In this document: positions 1-5,525 of the stretch, piece by piece
Layout of the letters: the number at the start of each line of letters is the position of its first letter
How positions within the stretch are numbered: position 1 is the first letter of the stretch
Assembly: GCA_036675565.1 (NCBI GenBank)
Contig: JAKFER010000268.1
Location: 1 to 8,130, forward strand
Length of the DNA stretch: 8,130 nucleotides
Reading direction: 5' to 3'
Origin: JACCYQ01 sp036675565
Lineage (GTDB): Bacteria > Bacteroidota > Bacteroidia > Chitinophagales > Chitinophagaceae
The notes under the pieces: generated by a model
Told to the model about the DNA's origin: nothing
The model's input: the letters and a program-made list of their open reading frames with translations, nothing else
Database searches by the model: none
Translations under genes and position numbers: made by a program

Positions 1-60
1 GATAGCCAGGAAAATGCTTATGTACTGCCGGTTCAATTAAACAATCATTTCTGGAACTAA
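1..60 (+). CDS. 3' end of an upstream gene (partial, unidentified)
   Basis: Frame 1 is open from the left edge to a TAA at 58-60 and reads 19 residues ending LNNHFWN. The other two forward frames stop at positions 5 and 40. The reading is plausible as the C-terminus of a protein that begins outside the window, because the next gene starts only 35 bases later. Nineteen residues are too few to recognise a family, and an open stretch of this length can occur by chance. Confidence 0.3.
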   Translation, partial: DSQENAYVLPVQLNNHFWN

Positions 61-95
61 ATCTTGTTTGCAATACAACTACTTAAAAATTATTT

Positions 96-2528
96 ATGAA
101 AAATGTAAAACACTTCATCGCCGGTCTGATCTTGCTGATCACCTTACAGCTGAATGCGCAGGTATTGCATTCCATCCAGGGAAAAGTAAGCAACCAGGAA
201 GGTCCTGTAGAATTTGCTTCTGTAGAATTATTAAAAGATTCTGCAAGTGTAAAAACGGTTATGACAGATCATTCAGGTTTTTTTAAAATTGAAGGTGTTC
301 AAATGGGAGTTTACCAATTGAGGATCACAGCGGTTGGTTTTGAACCCGCAGTTGAATCCATTGAGGTTAAAGAAAATGAAAACGTCTCTCAAAATATCAA
401 ATTAAATCCTTCATCAAAACAATTATCGGCTGTAACGGTAACCTCACAGCGAAAACTGATCGAAGTGCGGGCAGATAAAACAGTGATTAATGTTGAAGCA
501 TCACCCACCAATGCGGGGGCAAATGCACTAGAAGTATTAGAAAAAAGTCCCGGTGTTATGGTTGATAATGATGGCAACATCAGCCTTGCCGGGAAATCAG
601 GTGTCAATGTAATGATTGATGGCAAACCTGTTTCAATGAGCAGTCGTGATTTATCCAATTACCTAAAAAGCCTGAATGCATCGCAACTGGACCAGATAGA
701 ACTGATCACTCAACCAAATTCAAAATATGATGCACAGGGCAATGCAGGTATCATCAATATCAAATTAAAACGCAATAAGGTTAAAGGGATGAATGGCAAT
801 ATCGGCGCCAGTTACACGCAAGGTCAGTATGGACGCTTTAATTCAAATGCATTCTTAGGTTATCGCAGTGGCAAATGGAATGTAACCGGTAGCTACAGTG
901 GTGTACAGCATGCCGGTTTTAATGAAATAAATGTGACCCGTTACTTCCGAAAAAAGAGCGATCATCAACTTCAATCTATTTTTGATCAATCCACATTTTT
1001 AAAATTTACGGGGAATAATTACCAGGTAAAGGCAGGAGTTGATTTTATTGCAAGTGAAAAAACGACACTGGGTTTGAACCTGCAAAAAGGGACCAATCAT
1101 TTAAACTTTGATGTTCCTACCGTGATGAAAATCTATGATCCCAACAAAACGTATACTGGGCAAGCTATTACCAAAGGAGTTAATAAATTGGATAATGAAA
1201 ACCTGACTTTGAATTTTAATTTCAGGATTAAGTTTGACAGCCTTGGCCGGGAACTGACTGGCGATGCCGATTATGCACAATACAGTGATAACGGCCGCCA
1301 GCAATTGGATAATTATTTTTATGATGCGCAGGGTGTGGAGAATGCAGCTCCATATCTTTTAAAAGGCCACAATCCTTCATTGTTCAATATTTATTCCGCT
1401 AAATTAGATTATACACACCCGGTAGGAAAAACACTGAAATTTGAATCTGGTATCAAAGGCAGTTATGTATACAGTGATCATGAAAGTTCATTCCTAAACA
1501 AAAACAGTGGTGAATGGGAGATTGATGACCGCACAAATCATTTTTTGTATACAGAAAACATCAATGCAGTTTATATAAATGGCACAAAGACCTGGGACAA
1601 ATTGCAGTTGCAGTTAGGACTGCGGGTAGAAAATACCCGTGCAAATGGCAACCAGAAAACAACGAATGAAAAATTTGACAGAAACTATACACATGCATTT
1701 CCTACTGCATTCATCAGCTATAAATTTAATGACAAGCATAGTGTGAATGCTAATTGGGGAAGAAGGGTAACCCGGCCCGATTACACTGCACTGAACCCTT
1801 TCCAGATGTTATTGAATCCCTATACTTACCAAATGGGTAATCCATTATTGCGTCCGCAGTTCAGTTATAATGGAGAGTTGGGATATGTTTACAAAAATGG
1901 TTTGTTAACAGCCAAATTAGGCTATTCAGAAATTACGGATATTATTTCGGATATATTAACACAGGATGAAACAACAACTACCTCTTATGTACAACCGCAA
2001 AACCTGGCCCATCAAAATAATTTACTACTCCAGGTTAACCTGAATGTATCTCCTAAGAAATGGTGGAGCACCCAGGTGTTTTTAAGCGGGAATAACCAGC
2101 AATTCAAAGGCATGTTGAGTGGATATTATTATGAAACTAAATTCAACAGCTTTAATATCAATATCAATAACCAATTCAAATTTGGAAAAGGATGGTCAGG
2201 TGAACTCGGTGGTTTTTACCAGCATAAAAACCTGTTTAGCGGTAATAGTGTCATCCAGCCATTTGGGATGTTGAATGCCGGCATCAGTAAGCAGGTTTTA
2301 AATAATAAAGGAACCATTAAATTGAATGCGAGGGATATATTGTCTTCAAGAAGAATCCAGATTGATCAGAATTATTATGAGTTTGAAAGTTATTTCACAA
2401 ACCGGATCGATAGTCGCGTATTCACTTTAGGATTTACCTGGCGTTTTGCAAAGAATGAAAAAAATGTACTGCAACAGCGTTCTTCAGGAGCCAGTGCCGA
2501 GGAAATTAACAGGGCAGGGAAGAATTAA
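96..2528 (+). CDS. Outer-membrane beta-barrel protein, TonB-dependent receptor-like, with N-terminal carboxypeptidase-regulatory-like domain
   Basis: 810 residues. Residues 1-21 form a signal peptide (charged start, hydrophobic LILLITLQL core, likely cleavage after LNA before Q22). Residues about 25-105 look like a CarboxypepD_reg-like beta-sandwich (GKVSNQEGPVEFASV, later GVYQLRITAVGF). About 125-225 is a plug-like domain (LEVLEKSPGV, VMIDGKPV, IELITQPNSKYDAQGNAGIINI). The remainder is rich in alternating aromatic strands and matches the outer-membrane barrel type of this family (OMP_b-brl_3 style), with a last strand near FTLGFTWRF and a short polar tail ending at 810. Such proteins sit in the outer membrane and are thought to import or bind a ligand with TonB energy; the substrate cannot be read from sequence. 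There is no SusD partner next to it, so it is not evidently part of a polysaccharide-utilisation locus. It is followed by its own terminator and is probably unrelated to the downstream sulfur genes. ATG 96 is chosen because it directly begins the signal peptide. Confidence 0.88.
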   Translation: MKNVKHFIAGLILLITLQLNAQVLHSIQGKVSNQEGPVEFASVELLKDSASVKTVMTDHSGFFKIEGVQMGVYQLRITAVGFEPAVESIEVKENENVSQNIKLNPSSKQLSAVTVTSQRKLIEVRADKTVINVEASPTNAGANALEVLEKSPGVMVDNDGNISLAGKSGVNVMIDGKPVSMSSRDLSNYLKSLNASQLDQIELITQPNSKYDAQGNAGIINIKLKRNKVKGMNGNIGASYTQGQYGRFNSNAFLGYRSGKWNVTGSYSGVQHAGFNEINVTRYFRKKSDHQLQSIFDQSTFLKFTGNNYQVKAGVDFIASEKTTLGLNLQKGTNHLNFDVPTVMKIYDPNKTYTGQAITKGVNKLDNENLTLNFNFRIKFDSLGRELTGDADYAQYSDNGRQQLDNYFYDAQGVENAAPYLLKGHNPSLFNIYSAKLDYTHPVGKTLKFESGIKGSYVYSDHESSFLNKNSGEWEIDDRTNHFLYTENINAVYINGTKTWDKLQLQLGLRVENTRANGNQKTTNEKFDRNYTHAFPTAFISYKFNDKHSVNANWGRRVTRPDYTALNPFQMLLNPYTYQMGNPLLRPQFSYNGELGYVYKNGLLTAKLGYSEITDIISDILTQDETTTTSYVQPQNLAHQNNLLLQVNLNVSPKKWWSTQVFLSGNNQQFKGMLSGYYYETKFNSFNININNQFKFGKGWSGELGGFYQHKNLFSGNSVIQPFGMLNAGISKQVLNNKGTIKLNARDILSSRRIQIDQNYYEFESYFTNRIDSRVFTLGFTWRFAKNEKNVLQQRSSGASAEEINRAGKN

Positions 2529-2548
2529 CAGGAATGATTGATGGTTAT

Positions 2549-2596
2549 GAAGTGGAGTTGAATTCATTCAATGAATTTTCTCCACTTCTTTTTTTT
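2549..2596 (+). terminator. Intrinsic terminator after the outer-membrane receptor gene
   Basis: A perfect 9-bp stem, GAAGTGGAG (2549-2557) with CTCCACTTC (2580-2588), is continued inward by AATTCA/TGAATT around a 5-base loop and followed by eight T (2589-2596). It starts 21 bases after the stop codon. This is a textbook rho-independent terminator and separates the receptor gene from the regulator gene. Confidence 0.88.
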
Positions 2597-2691
2597 AACA
2601 GGTCTTTACCCGCATTAAGGTTGAAATAAATGAACATCAAATAATTAAACTGATTAAATAAAAATGGTCAAAGCTGTTTTATCTTTACTTC

Positions 2692-3339
2692 ATGACAGAA
2701 AAAGAAATTTCAGCCCATTTTCCTACCCTTGAAGAAGACCTGGTACATGAAATGATGGAAGTGGCCGAGATCAGAACCATTCCTGAAGGATCAACAATGA
2801 TGCGTACGGGTCAGAATATTCGTTCTGCACTTTTGGTCGTTGATGGTTTGGTTAAAATTTACCGGGAAGATGACCAGGGAAATGAATTTTTCATGTATTA
2901 CCTTGATTCAGGAAAAGCCTGCGCCATTTCATTGGTCTGTGCACTGGGCCAGGAAACCAGCGGATTAATGGCAAAAGCAGATACAGAAGCAACAGTTATC
3001 AGTATACCGGTTCAATATGTAGATGAATGGATGGGAAAATATAAAAGCTGGGCGCAATTTGCTTTAAGCTCATATCGCGAACGCTTTGATGAATTGCTTC
3101 AAACAATAGATCACATTGCTTTTCGTAATATGGATGAACGACTTTTGTTTTATTTGAAACGTCACCAGGAAAAGCAAAATACAAATATCATCTCCACATC
3201 TTTTACCGAAATAGCCCAGGATTTAAATTCATCGAGAGAGGTTATTTCCCGGCTCATGAAAAAACTTTCGGATAAGGGAATCGTACAACTTCATAAATCA
3301 CACGTTGAAATAATCAACCTGGAAAAAGCATTGTCGTGA
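2692..3339 (+). CDS. Crp/Fnr-family transcriptional regulator, candidate sulfur-responsive
   Basis: 215 residues, normal length for the family. Residues about 15-125 form the cyclic-nucleotide-binding-like beta-roll (IRTIPEGSTMMRTGQ, then LVVDGLVKIYRED). About 126-150 is the dimerisation helix, and about 165-210 is the winged helix-turn-helix (FTEIAQDLNSSREVISRLMKKL). The recognition helix carries R182, E183 and R187 at the positions where E. coli CRP has R180, E181 and R185, which read GTGA. The residues that bind the cAMP phosphate in CRP (the GELGL..R.A stretch) are not evident, so cAMP is an unlikely ligand. The protein has only two cysteines, C77 and C83, both in the sensory domain; there is no N-terminal FNR-type iron-sulfur cysteine cluster. 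It stands at the head of a sulfur gene island whose intergenic regions hold four GTGA-N6-TCAC sites, one overlapping this gene's own stop codon. No such site is seen upstream of this gene itself. That it controls those sites is inference. Confidence 0.9.
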   Translation: MTEKEISAHFPTLEEDLVHEMMEVAEIRTIPEGSTMMRTGQNIRSALLVVDGLVKIYREDDQGNEFFMYYLDSGKACAISLVCALGQETSGLMAKADTEATVISIPVQYVDEWMGKYKSWAQFALSSYRERFDELLQTIDHIAFRNMDERLLFYLKRHQEKQNTNIISTSFTEIAQDLNSSREVISRLMKKLSDKGIVQLHKSHVEIINLEKALS

Positions 3340-3349
3340 TGATCATCAC
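3336..3349. promoter_or_regulatory. CRP-type operator GTGA-N6-TCAC upstream of the TauE/SafE gene
   Basis: GTGATGATCATCAC is a perfect 14-base palindrome. It overlaps the TGA stop (3337-3339) of the regulator gene and is centred 54 bases upstream of the exporter ATG. A weak -7-like element, CAATATTG, begins at 3372, the same distance from the operator centre as in the two other promoters described below. This placement suits a class II activator site. Confidence 0.68.
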
Positions 3350-3396
3350 TCCATGTTTAAAATAGTTTAACCAATATTGTTCGCAAAACATCCGCA

Positions 3397-4215
3397 ATGG
3401 AAATACTGGGTTATATAGCTTCTTTGGTCATTGGTATTTCATTGGGATTGATTGGTGGAGGAGGATCTATTTTAACCGTTCCTGTATTGGTTTATTTGTT
3501 TGGCATAGAGCCAATCCTGGCAACAGCATATTCATTATTCATTGTTGGCAGTACCAGTTTAATTGGTGCAGTCCCTAAATTTAAACAGGGATTGATCAAT
3601 ATGAAAACTGCGGTCATTTTCGGAATTCCATCGATTGCTGCGGTTTTTGCCACACGAAAATTTATTGTACCTGCTATTCCCAGGGTAGTATTTCATGTGG
3701 GCGATTTTGAAGTGACAAAGAGTTTATTGATGATGTTGCTTTTTGCTGTCTTAATGATCATTGCTTCCATTTCTATGATAAGAAGTAAAGAAGCAGATGA
3801 TGAAGATGAAATAACTTCAATACCCCAAAAATTTAATTATCCTTTAATATTGGTTGAAGGTATTGTTGTAGGTGTATTAACCGGTCTGGTAGGTGCCGGT
3901 GGCGGATTTCTTATCATACCAGCATTGGTCCTCTTAAGTAAACTGCCAATGAAACAGGCAGTGGGCACATCGCTGTTAATCATTGCTGCAAAATCATTGA
4001 TAGGCTTTACCGGCGATCTCTCTCATTTTGAAATGGATTGGAAATTATTGATCATTGTTACCATCATAGCTATTGCCGGTATTTTATTGGGCGACTGGAT
4101 GAACAAAAAAGTTTCATCTGAAAAATTAAAAAAGAGTTTTGGATGGTTTGTGCTCGTAATGGGCATCTATATTGTCATAAAAGAAATTTTCTTTCCCGGT
4201 TCTGTTGGGCATTGA
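3397..4215 (+). CDS. TauE/SafE-family sulfite/sulfur-oxyanion exporter (inner membrane)
   Basis: 272 residues, almost entirely hydrophobic, with about seven or eight membrane segments. Two glycine-rich signature repeats are visible: GLIGGGGSILTVP at residues 18-30 and GLVGAGGGFLIIP at 163-175. They show the internal duplication typical of TauE/SafE (former DUF81) proteins. A charged cytoplasmic-type linker (KEADDEDE, about 131-138) separates the halves. Family members export sulfite, sulfoacetate or related anions or take up sulfur compounds; the direction and substrate here are inferred from the neighbours. Sitting between a Crp/Fnr gene and a rhodanese/persulfide-dioxygenase operon, it most likely disposes of sulfite or thiosulfate made by the dioxygenase. 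It is preceded by its own operator-like site and followed by 163 bases of regulatory DNA, so it may be transcribed separately from the rhodanese genes. Confidence 0.88.
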   Translation: MEILGYIASLVIGISLGLIGGGGSILTVPVLVYLFGIEPILATAYSLFIVGSTSLIGAVPKFKQGLINMKTAVIFGIPSIAAVFATRKFIVPAIPRVVFHVGDFEVTKSLLMMLLFAVLMIIASISMIRSKEADDEDEITSIPQKFNYPLILVEGIVVGVLTGLVGAGGGFLIIPALVLLSKLPMKQAVGTSLLIIAAKSLIGFTGDLSHFEMDWKLLIIVTIIAIAGILLGDWMNKKVSSEKLKKSFGWFVLVMGIYIVIKEIFFPGSVGH

Positions 4216-4220
4216 TCCTC

Positions 4221-4234
4221 GTGACATGTGTCAC
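4221..4234. promoter_or_regulatory. CRP-type operator GTGA-N6-TCAC, distal copy upstream of the rhodanese operon
   Basis: CGTGACA-TG-TGTCACG (4220-4235) has perfect 7-base inverted arms around a 2-base centre, the most symmetric copy after the tauE one. It lies 5 bases after the exporter stop codon and 92 bases upstream (centre to centre) of the proximal copy. No convincing -7 element sits at the matching distance, so it may act as an auxiliary or class I site for the downstream promoter. Confidence 0.65.
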
Positions 4235-4251
4235 GGATTGGCAAATTCAAA

Positions 4252-4279
4252 ATGTACAGATTACAACCAAATTGTACAT
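4252..4279. repeat. Inverted repeat ATGTACA...TGTACAT
   Basis: ATGTACA at 4252-4258 pairs with TGTACAT at 4273-4279. Each arm contains the self-complementary hexamer TGTACA, and the two hexamers start exactly 20 bases apart (4253 and 4273), close to two helical turns. It lies between the two GTGA-N6-TCAC copies. It could be a binding site for another dimeric regulator, or a weak hairpin that attenuates read-through from the exporter gene; there is no adjoining uninterrupted T run strong enough to call a terminator. Confidence 0.4.
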
Positions 4280-4312
4280 CAACATTTTTATTGAGAAAGT
4301 ACCACGAATGCT

Positions 4313-4356
4313 GTGATACAGGTCACGATATATGTTTCTTAAAAAGTAGAAATTTG
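4313..4356 (+). promoter_or_regulatory. CRP-type operator and -7-like element of the rhodanese operon promoter
   Basis: The operator GTGATACAGGTCAC occupies 4313-4326; with flanks it reads TGTGATACAGGTCACG, very close to the E. coli CRP consensus. A Bacteroidota-type -7 element, GAAATTTG (4349-4356, one mismatch to TAnnTTTG), follows. A start of transcription near 4361-4363 would put the operator centre (4319.5) at about -41.5 to -43, the classic class II activator position. The first gene begins at 4379, giving a short leader. Transcription start and the binding protein are inferred. Confidence 0.62.
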
Positions 4357-4378
4357 CTGACACTTAAAAAAAATTAAT

Positions 4379-4651
4379 ATGGACCTCACAAAATTTAAAA
4401 ACAGCGAAAAAACACTTGTGGATGTACGATCTCCGGAAGAATTTTCACAGAATCATGTTCCTGGTGCCATTAATATTCCGTTAGACCAGATCACAGAACG
4501 ACTGGACGAATTCGAAAAGATGAAAACACCCATTATCGCATATTGCAGAAGTGGTAGCCGCAGTGGTATGGCAACATCCATTTTAAAACAACACGGCTAC
4601 GAAGCATTTAATGGCGGGGGATTGACAGATGTACTTCAAACGATAAACTAA
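4379..4651 (+). CDS. Single-domain rhodanese (sulfurtransferase), cytoplasmic
   Basis: 90 residues: one rhodanese domain and nothing else. The hallmarks are LVDVRSPEEFSQNHVPGAINIPL near the N-terminus and the catalytic loop CRSGSRSG with nucleophile C56. There is no signal peptide or membrane segment, so the protein is cytoplasmic. Rhodaneses of this size carry sulfane sulfur as a cysteine persulfide and pass it to an acceptor such as glutathione-like thiols, thioredoxin or a dioxygenase. It is the first gene of a putative operon running to 6884, with only 5 bases before the next gene, which is a diverged paralogue. The ATG is well supported because the domain begins almost immediately after it. 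The specific donor and acceptor are unknown. Confidence 0.9.
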   Translation: MDLTKFKNSEKTLVDVRSPEEFSQNHVPGAINIPLDQITERLDEFEKMKTPIIAYCRSGSRSGMATSILKQHGYEAFNGGGLTDVLQTIN

Positions 4652-4656
4652 TAATT

Positions 4657-4968
4657 ATGTTATCAGCAATAAAAAAATGGTTTGGTTCATCAGCGTCTCC
4701 GGATTTTGCAAAATTATTGGCAGAAGGAGCCGTTGTATTGGATGTTCGTTCAAAGAGTGAATTTGATTCAGGGCATTTGAAAGGTGCTAAACATTTCCCT
4801 TTGGATAATTTGAAACAACAGGTGAACCAGGTTAAAAAATTTAATAAACCGGTGATAACTGTTTGCAGAAGTGGTGCCCGCAGTGCCGTTGCAAAAAATC
4901 TTTTAAAAAGCGCCGGTATCGAAGCTTATGATGGCGGAGCATGGCAGACTTTTAATAACAAGATTTGA
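4657..4968 (+). CDS. Second single-domain rhodanese (sulfurtransferase), cytoplasmic
   Basis: 103 residues. After a short lead (MLSAIKKWFGSSASPDF) comes a complete rhodanese domain: VVLDVRSKSEFDSGHLKGAKHFPL and the active loop CRSGARSA with nucleophile C70, ending in YDGGAWQTF. It has no export signal; the lead is amphipathic rather than a secretory peptide. It is a tandem neighbour of the preceding rhodanese but clearly diverged in sequence, so it is an old paralogue and not a recent copy. The active loops differ at one position (CRSGSRS against CRSGARS), and the N-terminal lead is specific to this one. This suggests division of labour in persulfide transfer to the downstream dioxygenase fusion, which is inference. 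Confidence 0.9.
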   Translation: MLSAIKKWFGSSASPDFAKLLAEGAVVLDVRSKSEFDSGHLKGAKHFPLDNLKQQVNQVKKFNKPVITVCRSGARSAVAKNLLKSAGIEAYDGGAWQTFNNKI

Positions 4969-5022
4969 ATTGAAGGGAACTGATTTTTTATGCATCTGAG
5001 AATTAAATCATAAATATAATTG

Positions 5023-5268
5023 ATGAAAGTATTGGTAAATGACTGGAATGTGATGAGGGTGATCAGGCTGGCTTTGGGTATTTTAGTAATCATCCAGTCC
5101 ATCTCAGAAAGAAATTTTATGTTGACCGTTGCTGGTGGATTATTTGCTTTTCTTGCATTGATTAATGTTGGTTGTTGTGGCGCAAATGGATGTGCAGTAA
5201 ATACCAGGGTAAGTAAAAGCGATTTAAAAAAAGAAGCGGTTTATGAAGAAGTGGATCTTACAAAATAA
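5023..5268 (+). CDS. DUF2892 / YgaP-transmembrane-like small membrane protein with cysteine cluster
   Basis: 81 residues from the ATG at 5023 (a TTG one codon earlier, at 5020, is a less likely start). The N-terminus MKVLVNDWNVMRVIRLALG and two adjacent hydrophobic segments (about 12-26 and 32-49) match the small two-helix YgaP-type module, which in other bacteria is often fused to a rhodanese domain. Directly after the second helix lies a cysteine cluster, GCCGANGC (C51, C52, C57), followed by a charged tail. In this window the membrane module and the rhodaneses are separate adjacent genes rather than one fusion, which supports a functional link: a membrane station for sulfane sulfur next to cytoplasmic sulfurtransferases. 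The last 26 bases overlap the next gene, indicating translational coupling. Exact function is unknown for the family. Confidence 0.75.
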   Translation: MKVLVNDWNVMRVIRLALGILVIIQSISERNFMLTVAGGLFAFLALINVGCCGANGCAVNTRVSKSDLKKEAVYEEVDLTK

Positions 5269-5500
5269 ATTAATGTTTATTGGTGCTGCAGTGGGCGCTG
5301 TGGCCGGATTTTTATATTGGAATTATGTGGGTTGTCTTACTAATACCTGCGCCATTACTTCGGACCCCACACGCAGCACACTTTATTTTTCTTTGATGGG
5401 AGGTCTGCTGTTTAGTTCTTTTAAAAACCAAAAGAAAAAAGAAAAAAATGAAATGTTGGACCTGGGTAATGAGGAGGGGATAAATGAGCCAATAAAATAA
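5243..5500 (+). CDS. DUF6132-like small membrane protein with paired cysteines
   Basis: 85 residues. One hydrophobic segment at about 11-29 (MFIGAAVGAVAGFLYWNYVG) leads straight into GCLTNTCAITSDP (C31 and C36), then a second, weaker hydrophobic segment (about 46-59, YFSLMGGLLFS) and a very basic then acidic tail. The GC-x4-C-AITSDP signature followed by a glycine-rich segment is how I recall DUF6132 proteins of Bacteroidota; the assignment is from memory of the motif. The start overlaps the preceding gene by 26 bases. ATG 5273 would avoid the overlap but would remove the N-terminal MKKWILQNKL that family members usually keep. Two cysteines at the end of a membrane helix beside sulfurtransferases suggest a role in sulfur relay or thiol redox at the membrane; no function is established. 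Confidence 0.75.
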   Translation: MKKWILQNKLMFIGAAVGAVAGFLYWNYVGCLTNTCAITSDPTRSTLYFSLMGGLLFSSFKNQKKKEKNEMLDLGNEEGINEPIK

Positions 5501-5525
5501 ACATTAAACTAACCAACGATTGAAG

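Noticed and set aside
68..286. 72-codon plus-strand frame beginning before the receptor gene
   Set aside because: It overlaps the signal peptide and first domain of the receptor in another frame, and its cysteine- and arginine-rich translation is typical of an off-frame reading.
96..2528. Treating the receptor as part of the sulfur island or of a polysaccharide-utilisation locus
   Set aside because: A strong terminator separates it from the sulfur genes, it has no GTGA-N6-TCAC site ahead of it, and no SusD-like partner is adjacent.
2680..2687. TATCTTTA as a -7 element for the regulator gene
   Set aside because: It ends 4 bases before the ATG, would require transcription to start inside the coding sequence, and has no TTG about 19 bases upstream.
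4252..4300. The ATGTACA/TGTACAT hairpin as a terminator of the exporter gene
   Set aside because: The stem is only 7 bp and AT-rich with a 14-base loop, and the short T run is offset by several bases; kept as an inverted repeat instead.
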